Assembly (NCBI GenBank): GCA_964633205.1
Contig: CAZWFN010000024.1
Span: 1-58,108 of the forward strand
DNA from: CAYVQE01 sp964633205
Lineage (GTDB): Bacteria > Myxococcota > B64-G9
Reading direction: 5' to 3'
Length of the DNA: 58,108 bases
In this document: piece after piece, positions 39,546 through 49,136 of the stretch
Position numbering within the stretch: position 1 is the first letter of the stretch
Layout: every line of letters begins with the position of its first letter
Program-made: the position numbers and the translations under genes
The notes under the pieces: generated by a model
The model's database searches: none
What the model saw: the letters and a program-made list of their open reading frames with translations, nothing else
What the model was told of the DNA's origin: nothing

Positions 39546-40709
39546 TCATCCGGAGGCCGCCAGGTAGAAGGAGAAGCGGCTGCCTCGGCCGCGCGAGGTC
39601 TTGACGTCTATCCATCCCCCGTGCTCGCGGACGATTCTGTAAGCGATCGACAGCCCGAGACCGGTGCCCTGGTCGATCTCTTTCGTGGTGAAGAACGAAT
39701 CGAACAGGTGCGGCAGCACGTCCTCAGGGATTCCAGTCCCTTCGTCTTCCACGTAGATACAAAAATACGCGGCCGCGTGGTTTTCGATGCCGGCTGGCGC
39801 CTGCGCCCCATCGCGTGCGAGACCCACGGTGACCCTTCCTCCCTCTGGCATGGCCTGTATGCCATTGAGGATCAGGTTGGTGATCACCTGCTCGATTTTC
39901 CTCTCATCGACCGTGGCTGGGCACGCATTGCAATCGATCTCGGATACGATCTCGACAGCGCTCTTTTTCGTGGCGGCCTCGACCAGTTCGATCGCATTCT
40001 CGACCACGGCGCGGAGGTCGCACAGGCTACGTTGCTGCGGGTGCCTCCCTGAGAAGCGCAGCATGTTGCGCACGATCGTAGCCGCGCGGCTGACCTGGTG
40101 CTTGATATCGTCCGCGCACTCCAGAACATCCTCGGGGCTCGCCGCCTTGCTCCGGAGCATCTCGGTTCGAATGGTGATGGACTGCAGCGGGGTTCCGATC
40201 TCGTGGGCAACGCCCGATGCCAGCTCGCCGATCGTTGCCAGCCGGTCGGTGTGCTCGAGCTGCTTCTCAAGCCGGCGACGAGCGGTCTCATGCGCCCGGG
40301 CCACCTGGCGCGTCCGCTCGAGGCTCCTGGCCATCTCATCAATCTCGCGTGCGAGCGTGCCCAACTCATCCCGGCGGCCCAAGTCGACGTGCCGAGAGAG
40401 GTCCACCTCGGTTCCATGACGAGCCTCGCCGATCATGTCGGTCATCTCGGCGACCGGCCGACTCACCAGCCGCCGGACGAGGGCGAAGGCCAGCACGGAG
40501 CCGAGAAGCGCGCTGATCGCCGCCCCAGCGAGTATTGTCGGGATAAACTGCCGCAGCTTGGAATTGCTGGTATTGAGAAACCCGGCGATCTCGCTCTTGT
40601 CGACAAAGATGGTGACCGTGCCCAGAGCCAGCGCAATGGACAATGAGACGGCGAGCCCGATTCTGAACGCCAGCTTCAAGATGCCCCCTTGCGGAATACG
40701 ATTTGCCAT
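39546..40709 (-). CDS. Membrane sensor histidine kinase
   Basis: The protein of about 387 residues has two membrane segments (LAFRIGLAVSLSIALALGTV and IPTILAGAAISALLGSVLAF) around a short loop, HAMP, HisKA with H-box LATIGELASGVAHEIGTPLQSI, and HATPase_c (NLILNGIQAM, DEGTGI, GTGLGLSIAYRIV). It is a complete kinase without its own regulator beside it on the same strand. ATG 40709 has a weak ribosome binding site; a TTG a few codons later sits just behind AAGGGGG and is an alternative. It follows two DUF4168 lipoprotein genes in the same direction. Confidence 0.82.
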   Translation of the reverse strand: MANRIPQGGILKLAFRIGLAVSLSIALALGTVTIFVDKSEIAGFLNTSNSKLRQFIPTILAGAAISALLGSVLAFALVRRLVSRPVAEMTDMIGEARHGTEVDLSRHVDLGRRDELGTLAREIDEMARSLERTRQVARAHETARRRLEKQLEHTDRLATIGELASGVAHEIGTPLQSITIRTEMLRSKAASPEDVLECADDIKHQVSRAATIVRNMLRFSGRHPQQRSLCDLRAVVENAIELVEAATKKSAVEIVSEIDCNACPATVDERKIEQVITNLILNGIQAMPEGGRVTVGLARDGAQAPAGIENHAAAYFCIYVEDEGTGIPEDVLPHLFDSFFTTKEIDQGTGLGLSIAYRIVREHGGWIDVKTSRGRGSRFSFYLAASG

Positions 40710-40905
40710 GCAGGTGGCATTCCCGGTGACGTTCAGGGGCACCGGGAGTCCACCGGCAGATCGCAACAACCACCAGACGGGCGGAGACCTTTCATCGCCG
40801 CGGACGTGTTCCACTGGGCTGGCCGACGCGCTGGCGTATGGACAGCCGCCGCTCCGGCCCCGGGACGCCGAGGGCGGAGCGGCGGTCGGCGGTGATCCGT
40901 CGCGG

Positions 40906-41589
40906 CTACGGTTGCTGTTTCCCGCGCTCGTCTTTCATCTTCTTCTCGATCATGCTGCGCACACGGTTCTGGAGATCCGTGTTGTTCTGGACGAGTCCGG
41001 CGACCTCGTTGAACCGCTCCGCGCTCAGGTCGGAGTCCTGGATGACCTTGCCGGCTTTCTGCTGTAGCTCGCGCTGCAGCTTCTGCTGGTCGCCGCCTGC
41101 TTGGGCGCGCTGGGCGAGCTCCTGCTGGAAGATGGCGAGTTCCATCTGGATGTCAGCGAAGCTCTCGATCTCGGCGTCGGACACGGACTCTGCCGCCGCT
41201 GTCCCGGGCTGCCCTTGCGGGCCTTGCGGGCGGGCAGAAGGAGGCGTTCCGGGCTCCGGTGCCCCGGGCGGCCCTTGCGGTCGATCCGGAGCTGCCGCTC
41301 CGCCCTCCGGTGCCCCGGGCGCTGCCGGCTGGCCTCCGGGTGCTCCTTGTGGACGAGCCGGCGGCGCCTCTCTCTTGCCTGACTCGACCTCAGCCGGCTC
41401 GGGCAGGCCCGGCGGCTTCGACGATTGTTCGTACGTCGGTTGGCCCTGCTCGCAATCGTCACAGCCGGCGAAGCCGGCGCCCACCAGCATGATGACGGCC
41501 ACGGTGATCAGGTGGCTCGAGCCGCGGCATGCGCTGCATCCGCCGGGTCGGCCCATCTCGTTCGTGACATGGCTCTTCCGATTTTGCAT
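40906..41589 (-). CDS. DUF4168 lipoprotein with Pro/Gly-rich linker
   Basis: The 227-residue product has a lipoprotein signal (IMLVGAGFAGC), a ~100-residue linker rich in Pro, Gly and Ala, and a C-terminal DUF4168-like helical domain (VSDAEIESFADIQMELAIF, FNEVAGLVQNNTDLQNRV). DUF4168 function is unknown. The upstream gene at 41593 encodes a paralogue; the domains align well, so this is a tandem duplication. The start codon is 3 bases after the paralogue stop. A signal-sensing or envelope role beside the two histidine kinases is likely but inferred. Confidence 0.72.
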   Translation of the reverse strand: MQNRKSHVTNEMGRPGGCSACRGSSHLITVAVIMLVGAGFAGCDDCEQGQPTYEQSSKPPGLPEPAEVESGKREAPPARPQGAPGGQPAAPGAPEGGAAAPDRPQGPPGAPEPGTPPSARPQGPQGQPGTAAAESVSDAEIESFADIQMELAIFQQELAQRAQAGGDQQKLQRELQQKAGKVIQDSDLSAERFNEVAGLVQNNTDLQNRVRSMIEKKMKDERGKQQP

Positions 41590-41592
41590 GAC

Positions 41593-42210
41593 TCACTCTC
41601 CGACTCGTTTTTCGAGCGCGGCTTGCACGCGACGCCGCAGATCGGGGTCGCGCTGGACGAGGACGGCGATCTCGTTGAATCGCTGCGTGTCGAGCTCGGA
41701 CGCCTGGACAATCTGCACCGCTTGCTGTTGGAACTGGTCTTCGATCTCGGACGCTTCAGCCCCCTCCTGCGCTCGCTGGGCGAACTGCTGCTGCAGGCGA
41801 GAGAGCTGGATCTGGACATCCGCGAAGGCCTCGACTTCCATCTCGGAGACCGTTGCGGCCTGTTGCTCGGCCGGCGTCTCCTTCGGGGCTGGCGCCGCCG
41901 GCGGTGGCACCGGCTGCTCTTCTTCCGCCGTATCGGCCTGGTGGCCCGGCGGCTGCCGTCTTTCCGGCTGCGCGGGTTGCTCGCCGCTTGCCCGCTCGGC
42001 GGATCCCTGCTCGGCGGACTCCTGCTCCGGCGGCGGCGTCGTTGGCGACCGCTGCTCGGGTCCCGAACTGGCGCAGCCGTAGGCGACGAAGAGCGCCACC
42101 CCCAGCAGCGGACTCAACCAGTGGATCCCCTTGAATCTCGCTCGAGTCAAGGTTAGGATCGTTTTGTCGGTTGTTTCTCGTCGGGCTTCATCGGGTCTTG
42201 AACGGATCAA
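41593..42210 (-). CDS. DUF4168 lipoprotein, paralogue
   Basis: The 205-residue protein starts at TTG 42210, which has AAAGGAG seven bases before it. It has a lipoprotein signal (LLGVALFVAYGC), a Pro/Glu/Gln-rich linker, and a C-terminal DUF4168-like domain (VSEMEVEAFADVQIQLSRL, FNEIAVLVQRDPDLRRRV) matching that of the next gene. It is the first gene of a minus-strand run leading to the kinase at 40709 and diverges from the kinase-activator pair at 42398. The TTG start is supported only by the ribosome binding site. Confidence 0.68.
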   Translation of the reverse strand: MIRSRPDEARRETTDKTILTLTRARFKGIHWLSPLLGVALFVAYGCASSGPEQRSPTTPPPEQESAEQGSAERASGEQPAQPERRQPPGHQADTAEEEQPVPPPAAPAPKETPAEQQAATVSEMEVEAFADVQIQLSRLQQQFAQRAQEGAEASEIEDQFQQQAVQIVQASELDTQRFNEIAVLVQRDPDLRRRVQAALEKRVGE

Positions 42211-42397
42211 TGCAACTCTCCTTTCGCTGCAGTTTTCGGGACACGCTCCGCCCGGGGCGAAATCGGGGCCCCGCAAATCGGGACCTGGCCGGCAACCCAT
42301 GCAGGCCATGCAGGCTTCGTGCCGGCTCCGGCGACTCGCTGACGAGGCGCTATACCGGCCCGTGGCAGCTCGTTCGAGGCGTCGCCGGTGGTTCGAT
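42211..42397. promoter_or_regulatory. Divergent intergenic region of the signalling island
   Basis: This gap of 187 bases separates the DUF4168 genes (minus) from the kinase-activator pair (plus), so it must hold promoters for both. No perfect sigma54 or sigma70 site was found by eye; a GGCCATGCAGG-type repeat near 42300 is the only obvious motif. Confidence 0.3.
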
Positions 42398-43933
42398 ATG
42401 ACACATGTTCCCAAAACGTTGTTGACGCGCCTGCTGCTGTTCGTCGTGCTGCCGCTGCTGCTCGCTGTCGGAATTGCCGTGATGCTCGCCATGACGGCTC
42501 TCGAGGGCAAGTTCGAGCGCCGGTTGCAGGAAGACGTCGAGATGGTCGCGCGGGCGCTGCAGCGGCCGGTCAGCCACGCGTTCGAGCGGCAGCGGCAAGG
42601 TAGCCTGAAAGCCGCGCTCGAATCGGCGCTCGACATCGGCCGGGTGTATGGGGCGTATCTCTACGACGAAAAGGGCAACCTGCTCGCCTCTGTCTCGACG
42701 GTGCATGAGCGCCAGCAGCCGAAGGCCGCCGCGCGGCTTCGCCAACGACCCCGAGGCGGGGGGCAATATGGCCTCATTCAGGGCGAGCCGGTCTACTCGT
42801 ACTACGTTCCGGTGAGGCTCGGCGGCGACCGTGGCACGGGCTTGCTGCGGATAACGCGGCGGAAGGTCGACATCGACTCGTTCATGTCGCGACTTCGGGC
42901 GGGAGGAGCCGCGTTCATCCTCGTTCTCGTTGCCGTGACGACCGCGACGGTCGTCCTCGGCTTTCACTTCGCGGCGGGGGCCGCCTTCGAGCGGCTGAAT
43001 CGGTCCATCGACCGGATCCGCACGGGAGATCCGACACACCGTGCCGAGGTTCAGGGTCCCCACGAGGTGCGCAGCGTGGCCGAGGGCCTCAACTCGATGC
43101 TCGATTCGATCCAGCGGGCGGAGCGGCGAATCGAACGGGGCCGGGAAGAGCGGGTCGAGTTGCGGGCCCGCCTCGGCATATCGGAGAGGCTCGCTTCGAT
43201 TGGACGGTTGGCCGCGGGGATCGCCCACGAGCTCGGCACGCCGCTCGGAACGGTCGCGGGGCGGGTGCAGCGATTGTTGCGGCGCCAGGACCTCACGGCG
43301 CCGATGGTGCGCGAGCTGCAGGATGTGGCCGCGGAGGTGCGCCGGATGGAGCGGCTCGTGCGGGAGGTGCTGGACTTCGGCCGCAACGAGGGGCCGCGGC
43401 GCAAACGGATCGCGGCGGGCGAGGTCTTGACGTCGGTCAAGGCGGCCGTCGTCGACCGGGGAGATCCGCCCGCGGCCGACCGGGTCGAGATCTTGGACGA
43501 AGGTGGCGACCTGTATCTAGATGCGGATCCCGCCAGAATCGAGCAAGCGCTCGTGAACCTGCTCCGCAACGCAATCCAGGCATCTCCCGGGGGTCACGTG
43601 CGGGCCGGTGTTTGCCGTAGAGACGATGGGGTCGGTTTCGTCGTCGAGGATGCCGGGCCGGGCGTGCCGCTCGAGAATCGCGAGCGAATCTTCGAGCCCT
43701 TCTTCACGACACGGAGCGAGCACGGGACCGGGCTCGGGCTCGCGATCGTGGCTGCGGTCGCGCACGAGCACGGCGGGGAGGTGACGGTCGGCGCAAGCGA
43801 GCTCGGCGGGGCGCGTTTCGAGCTGATGGTCCCGCGTGGTCCTTCATCCTCCGAAGCGCGGCCCGCCGATCGGCCACCAGAGTCGCCCGAGTCGCCCGAG
43901 CTGCCAGAAAAGGACGACGCCGATGCATGTTGA
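42398..43933 (+). CDS. Membrane sensor histidine kinase
   Basis: The 511-residue protein has a membrane segment (RLLLFVVLPLLLAVGIAVML), a ~130-residue periplasmic sensor (VYGAYLYDEKGNLLAS, VYSYYVPVRLGGDRGTG), and a second membrane segment (AAFILVLVAVTTATVVLGFHF). HAMP, HisKA with H-box ASIGRLAAGIAHELGTPLGTV, and HATPase_c (NLLRNAIQAS, DAGPGV, GTGLGLAIVAAV) follow. ATG 42398 is chosen at the membrane segment; earlier codons encode an Arg-rich non-conserved stretch. Its end overlaps the activator gene by 11 bases, so the pair is co-translated. It likely phosphorylates that activator. Confidence 0.85.
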   Translation: MTHVPKTLLTRLLLFVVLPLLLAVGIAVMLAMTALEGKFERRLQEDVEMVARALQRPVSHAFERQRQGSLKAALESALDIGRVYGAYLYDEKGNLLASVSTVHERQQPKAAARLRQRPRGGGQYGLIQGEPVYSYYVPVRLGGDRGTGLLRITRRKVDIDSFMSRLRAGGAAFILVLVAVTTATVVLGFHFAAGAAFERLNRSIDRIRTGDPTHRAEVQGPHEVRSVAEGLNSMLDSIQRAERRIERGREERVELRARLGISERLASIGRLAAGIAHELGTPLGTVAGRVQRLLRRQDLTAPMVRELQDVAAEVRRMERLVREVLDFGRNEGPRRKRIAAGEVLTSVKAAVVDRGDPPAADRVEILDEGGDLYLDADPARIEQALVNLLRNAIQASPGGHVRAGVCRRDDGVGFVVEDAGPGVPLENRERIFEPFFTTRSEHGTGLGLAIVAAVAHEHGGEVTVGASELGGARFELMVPRGPSSSEARPADRPPESPESPELPEKDDADAC

Positions 43934-45311
43934 GTCGATCCATCCCGTTCCCCGAATCGCCGTCGTCGAGGACGACGCTGGCATGCGGCGCCTCCTCGAG
44001 GACGAGCTGGTCGAGTACGGTTACGAGGTGACTTCGGCCCGGGACGTCGCGGGGGCGCTCGCCGCCATAGAGGAGCGGGCGCCGGACGTCGTGGTGGCCG
44101 ATCTGCGTCTTCCGGACGGCGATGCGTTGGATCTCCTCGTGAGTCTCCGCCAGATCGATCCCGCGCCCGCTTTCGTCGTCATCACGGCCTTCGGCTCGAT
44201 CGCGCAGGCGGTCGAAGCGCTGAAGGCCGGCGCGGACGACTTCCTCACCAAACCGCTAGACCTGGATCACCTTCGCCTGCGGATCGAGCGCATCCTGGAC
44301 GTGCAGCGCCTCAAGGTGCTGGTGCGGGCGCACCGGAACGCGGTCCAGAAGACGAGCTTCCACGGGATGGTGGGACAGTCTCTGCCCATGCGGCGTCTGT
44401 TCGGCCAGATCCGACAGCTGGCGGATGCCGCAGGGCCGGTCCTCATCCTCGGTGAGAGCGGCGTCGGCAAGGAGATGGTGGCGCGCGCCATCCACATCGA
44501 GAGCCCCCGCGCCGATGGACCGTTCGTCGCCGTCAACTGTGCGGCCCTGCCGGAAGGGCTGGTCGAGAGCGAGCTGTTCGGTCATGCCGCGGGCGCGTTC
44601 ACCGGCGCCGGACAGACCCGCCCGGGCTTGTTCGAATCGGCCGCAGGGGGAACGCTGCTGCTCGACGAGCTCACCGAGATCCCCCTGGCGGTCCAGGCGA
44701 AGCTCTTGAGGGCATTGCAGGAAGGGACGTTGCGGAAGGTCGGCGCCGACCGGGAGCAGGCCGTCGACGTGCGGATCGTGGCCGCGACCAACGGCGACGT
44801 CGACAGGCAGATCGAGGAGGGCGAGCTCCGCCGCGATCTGTACTACCGGCTGGAGACTTTCGTCCTCGAGGTGCCTCCGCTGCGCGAACGACCCGAGGAC
44901 ATCGAGGCGCTGGCGGCCCTGTTTCTCGCCCGGTTCCGGCTCGCGCTCGACAAGCGGATCGACGGCTTCTCGTCGGAGGCGCTGGCGGCCTTGCGAAGCT
45001 ACAGCTTTCCCGGAAACGTCCGCGAGCTCGAGAGCATCGTGGAGCGCAGCGTGACCTTTTGTCAGGAGAACGAGATCCGACCCGAGCACCTCGGCGCCCG
45101 GGTGGTCGAGCAGTACGGGCGCTCCAGGGAGATCGGTCGCGTGCTGCATGCGCTGGTCGGTGCTGGCGAGCTGCCGTCGTTCGAGGAGCTCAAGCGAGGT
45201 TACGTGCGTCACGCGCTCGAGCAGCTCGGCGGCAACAAGCGCCGGACGGCTGCCGTGCTCGGCATCGGCCGCAGGACCCTCTACCGTTACCTCGAGCCCG
45301 AGGAAGGCTGA
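43923..45311 (+). CDS. NtrC-family sigma54-dependent response regulator
   Basis: The 462-residue protein has a receiver domain with phospho-acceptor D60 (VVADLRLPDGD), an AAA+ domain with Walker A GESGVGKEMV, the sigma54 loop GAFTGA, Walker B TLLLDELTE, and a Fis-type C-terminal helix-turn-helix (GNKRRTAAVLGIGRRTLYRYL). The intact GAFTGA loop predicts activation of sigma54 promoters. A consensus sigma54 promoter with an upstream dyad lies at 39081-39250, about 4.7 kb away in the same island. ATG 43923 overlaps the kinase stop. Confidence 0.9.
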   Translation: MHVESIHPVPRIAVVEDDAGMRRLLEDELVEYGYEVTSARDVAGALAAIEERAPDVVVADLRLPDGDALDLLVSLRQIDPAPAFVVITAFGSIAQAVEALKAGADDFLTKPLDLDHLRLRIERILDVQRLKVLVRAHRNAVQKTSFHGMVGQSLPMRRLFGQIRQLADAAGPVLILGESGVGKEMVARAIHIESPRADGPFVAVNCAALPEGLVESELFGHAAGAFTGAGQTRPGLFESAAGGTLLLDELTEIPLAVQAKLLRALQEGTLRKVGADREQAVDVRIVAATNGDVDRQIEEGELRRDLYYRLETFVLEVPPLRERPEDIEALAALFLARFRLALDKRIDGFSSEALAALRSYSFPGNVRELESIVERSVTFCQENEIRPEHLGARVVEQYGRSREIGRVLHALVGAGELPSFEELKRGYVRHALEQLGGNKRRTAAVLGIGRRTLYRYLEPEEG

Positions 45312-45337
45312 ACCTCGTTCGCGCGCAGTGATGGCTG

Positions 45338-46333
<996 letters not shown>

Positions 46334-46389
46334 GACACCAGATCCTTTCTCGGCCCCGACGGCAGAATCGGCCATCGCCCCGGCGGGTG

Positions 46390-46995
46390 TCAAGCCGGCA
46401 CGGGCTTGAAATCGGTGGCCACCAGGTACAGCTCGCGCGAGCCCTTGCGGCTGGCGGCGGGGTGGACCCGGCGCACCTTGGCGAAACGCTGCCTGAGAGC
46501 GGCGACCAGCTCCTGCAGCTCGGGCCCGTCGAAGACCTTGGCGCACAGCTGGCCGCCGGGGCGCAGCACGGCGGCGGCCACCGCGGCGCTGGCGCGCACC
46601 AGCTCCACCGAGCGCACGTGGTCGGCGAAGCCGACCCCGCTGGTGTCCGGCGCCATGTCGCTCAAGACCACGTCGGCCGGCCCGCCCAGCGCCCGGCGCA
46701 GCCGCTCGGGGGTGTCGGCCGCGCCGATGTCGCCGACGAGCACCTCGGCGTTGGCTAGCTCCAGCGGCTCGCACTCCAGCCGGTCGATGCCCACCACCCG
46801 GCCGCCGCGGCCCACCCGGCCGGCGGCCACCTGCAGCCAGCCGCCGGGCGCGCAGCCCAGATCGAGCACCCGGGCGCCGCGCCGCAGCAATCGATGGCGC
46901 TGATCGAGCTGCTGCAGCTTGTAGGCCGCCCGCGAGCGAAAGCCCTCGGACTTGGCGCGCTTGTAGTAGCCGTCCTTGCGCTGGTAGCGGCTCAT
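46390..46995 (-). CDS. rlmE: 23S rRNA (uridine-2552 2'-O)-methyltransferase
   Basis: The 201-residue protein is of the FtsJ/RlmE family: N-terminal YKRAKSEGFRSRAAYKL (catalytic Lys), SAM motif VLDLGCAPGGW, catalytic Asp in LSDMAPD, the second Lys in AKVFDG, and Glu in SRELYLV. This is the full K-D-K-E tetrad. The enzyme methylates the 2'-OH of U2552 of 23S rRNA. ATG 46995 overlaps the stop codon of the PilZ gene upstream (ATGA), so it is probably translated from the PilZ transcript. Confidence 0.92.
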   Translation of the reverse strand: MSRYQRKDGYYKRAKSEGFRSRAAYKLQQLDQRHRLLRRGARVLDLGCAPGGWLQVAAGRVGRGGRVVGIDRLECEPLELANAEVLVGDIGAADTPERLRRALGGPADVVLSDMAPDTSGVGFADHVRSVELVRASAAVAAAVLRPGGQLCAKVFDGPELQELVAALRQRFAKVRRVHPAASRKGSRELYLVATDFKPVPA

Positions 46996-47606
46996 GCCGC
47001 CACCCAGAACAGCCACACCGCGGCGGCGCCGAGCAGGATGCCGATCAGCAGCAGCAGCCCGCCCCACAGCCAGCGCTGGCGGGCATCGGCGAACAGCGCC
47101 GGCGGCCGGCGATCGGGCGCGGCCGGCTCGGGCAGGCGCAGGCGCAGCGCCCGATCGAGCCCGGACAGCAGCGCCGCCGGATCGGTCTCGGCCGCGCCGT
47201 CGGCCGCGGGCTCGGCCGCGCGCAGCTGGTCCATCTCGTAGACGGCGTTGACGAAGAAGCGTACCGCCTCGGGGTGCGCGGCGCGCACGCCGCTGAAGGC
47301 CACCCCCATGCCCTGCGGCGGCTCGCCGGGGCCGCCCTCGATGCGCACCACCCGGCCCAGCAGCTCGAGCTCGTGGCGGCCGAGGTCTGCCGGTAGGCGC
47401 ACCCGCAGGCTCAGCTCGCTGCCCACCGGCGGCGGCGAGAAGTTCTTGATGAAGATGCCGTCGGCCGAGATGTCGGACGACAGGTGGATGAACTCCTGCT
47501 CGCCGACCTCGTACTGCACCACGGCTTCGAAGGGGACCCGCCGGCTGCGGCGCCGCTCCGGTCGGGGCGGCGCAACGTCATTCGCCCCGGGCGGCGCCGA
47601 GCTCAC
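46992..47606 (-). CDS. TIGR02266-type PilZ protein with C-terminal membrane segment
   Basis: The 204-residue protein has a PilZ-like domain (RRRSRRVPFEA, HLSSDISADGIFIKN, GMGVAFSGVRA), a Pro-rich linker and a C-terminal membrane helix (LWGGLLLLIGILLGAAAVWLF). It resembles the Myxococcus paralogous PilZ domain family TIGR02266. Whether it binds c-di-GMP depends on the RxxxR and D/NxSxxG motifs, which appear present. GTG 47606 overlaps the stop of the PilZ gene upstream (GTGA). Its stop overlaps rlmE. Confidence 0.75.
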   Translation of the reverse strand: MSSAPPGANDVAPPRPERRRSRRVPFEAVVQYEVGEQEFIHLSSDISADGIFIKNFSPPPVGSELSLRVRLPADLGRHELELLGRVVRIEGGPGEPPQGMGVAFSGVRAAHPEAVRFFVNAVYEMDQLRAAEPAADGAAETDPAALLSGLDRALRLRLPEPAAPDRRPPALFADARQRWLWGGLLLLIGILLGAAAVWLFWVAA

Positions 47607-48049
47607 TGCGGCTCCTCCACCTCGATGTCCAGGTCCAGATCGTAGTGGTAGATGGTGTCCTGGCCTTCGGCGCCGGTCGGCGTCGAGCTGAGCTGGTCCT
47701 GTTTGAGCTGCTGCTGCTCGTAGACCTCGCGCACAAAGTACTCGATGATGGGCACCGAGTCGGCCTCGACCGAGGTGAAGGCGATGCCCATGCCGCGCTG
47801 GTGGGGGTCGGCGGTCTCGTTGACCCAGGCCACCCGGCCGCGGATCTTCAGCGGCAGCTTGCCCCACTCGTCGGGCAGGGTGACGGTCAGGGTGACGTCG
47901 GTGCCCACCGGCGGCGGTGAGAAGTTCTTGATGAAGATGCCGCGTTCCGAGATGTTGGTCGACAGGTCGGCGTACTCCCGGCCGCTGATGTTGTAGCGGC
48001 ACACCCGGAACATGGGTTTGCGCTCGGACTGGCGTCGCTCGTCGCCCAT
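47603..48049 (-). CDS. TIGR02266-type PilZ protein
   Basis: The 148-residue protein has RRQSERKPMFRV (RxxxR switch), TNISERGIFIKNFSPPPVGT, and GMGIAFTSVE, then a helical, Gln/acidic tail. It shares the string GIFIKNFSPPPVG with the next gene, so the two are tandem duplicates, one soluble and one membrane-anchored. ATG 48049 is preferred to 48058 for its better spacing to AAGGAG. It heads a three-gene chain PilZ-PilZ-rlmE. Confidence 0.75.
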   Translation of the reverse strand: MGDERRQSERKPMFRVCRYNISGREYADLSTNISERGIFIKNFSPPPVGTDVTLTVTLPDEWGKLPLKIRGRVAWVNETADPHQRGMGIAFTSVEADSVPIIEYFVREVYEQQQLKQDQLSSTPTGAEGQDTIYHYDLDLDIEVEEPQ

Positions 48050-48113
48050 GGCATTCACTCCTTCTGCTGGGGCGATTGTACGATCGATCGGCGGGGGTGG
48101 GCAAAAAAGCTTC

Positions 48114-49136
48114 TCAGTACGAGTGCTCGTCGAGCACCACCTTGCCGCGGAAGGTGCGGTAGATGAACACGGTATAGGCCAGCACCAGCGGCATGCCTAC
48201 CGCGGCGATGATCAGCATGGTGGTCAGGCTGCGCGCGGAGGACGAGGCGCCGGCGATGGTCAGCGCCACGCCGCCGCCGGCAGCCGGCACCAGGGCCGGG
48301 TAGAGGCTCAGGCCCACCAGCGCCAGCTGGGCGCAGATGGCCGCGCTGGACAACAGAAAGGCCCAGCCGCCGCGGCCGGCGCGCAGCGTCAACGGCAGCC
48401 CGGCCAGCCCGGCCAGCAGCAGCGCCAGCACCAGCCAGAAGCAGACGCTGCCCAGCAGGCCCTCCATGCGGGCCGGGGCGCAGAAGAAGGTGGCCACGGT
48501 GGCCAGCACGAACAGCCCCACCCAGCCCATCCAGGCGCGCCCGGCCCAGCGGCGCAGCCGCGCGGCCAGCTCGCCCTCGGTCTTCATGGCCAGATACAGC
48601 GCCCCGTGGCAGACGAACATGACCAGGCCCAGCAGCCCGATCAGCAGCGCGTAGGGGTGCAGCAGCTCGACGAAGGTGCCGCTGTAGTCGCCGTTGGCGT
48701 CGAGCGGCAGGCCCAGCAGGATATTGCCCACGGCCACGCCGAACAGCAATGCCGGCACCAGGCTGCCCAGCCCGAAGCTCCAGTCCCACAGCCGGCGCCA
48801 GCGCGGCGAGTCGACCTGGCCGCGGAACTCCAAGGCCACCGCGCGCAGGATCAGGCCCACCAGCAGCAGCATCAGCGCCAGGTAGAAGCCGGAGAAGACC
48901 GTGGCGTAGACCGGCGGAAAGGCCGCGAACAGGGCCGCCCCGGCGGTGATCAACCAGACCTCGTTGCCGTCCCAGACCGGCCCGATGGCGTTGATGAACA
49001 GCCTTTTGTCGCGCTCGGAGCGGGTGAACAGGCTGAGCACGCCGATGCCCAGGTCGAAGCCGTCGAGCACGGCGTAGCCGGCCAGCAGCCCGCCGAACAG
49101 CAAGTACCAGGTGATCTGCAGCCCGCTGGGGTCCAT
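48114..49136 (-). CDS. cydB: Cytochrome bd-type quinol oxidase subunit II
   Basis: The 340-residue protein has about eight membrane helices with CydB/CioB signatures: LAGYAVLDGFDLGIGVL, VWDGNEVWLITAG, AAFPPVYATVFSGFYL and the second-half repeat. It is subunit II of the bd-type terminal quinol oxidase, reducing oxygen to water in the cytoplasmic membrane. ATG 49136 overlaps the cydA stop (ATGA). No cydX-like small gene was seen after it. Confidence 0.92.
   Translation of the reverse strand: MDPSGLQITWYLLFGGLLAGYAVLDGFDLGIGVLSLFTRSERDKRLFINAIGPVWDGNEVWLITAGAALFAAFPPVYATVFSGFYLALMLLLVGLILRAVALEFRGQVDSPRWRRLWDWSFGLGSLVPALLFGVAVGNILLGLPLDANGDYSGTFVELLHPYALLIGLLGLVMFVCHGALYLAMKTEGELAARLRRWAGRAWMGWVGLFVLATVATFFCAPARMEGLLGSVCFWLVLALLLAGLAGLPLTLRAGRGGWAFLLSSAAICAQLALVGLSLYPALVPAAGGGVALTIAGASSSARSLTTMLIIAAVGMPLVLAYTVFIYRTFRGKVVLDEHSY

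Noticed and set aside
42250..42320. Possible sigma54 site (TGGCC...TTGC) in the divergent gap
   Set aside because: The GG and GC elements are 14 bases apart instead of 12, so it does not fit the sigma54 spacing.
48103..48137. Hairpin GTGCTC/GAGCAC near the cydB end with a T6 run on the minus strand
   Set aside because: The T-run starts about 15 bases after the stem, too far for a normal intrinsic terminator, and the stem is coding sequence.
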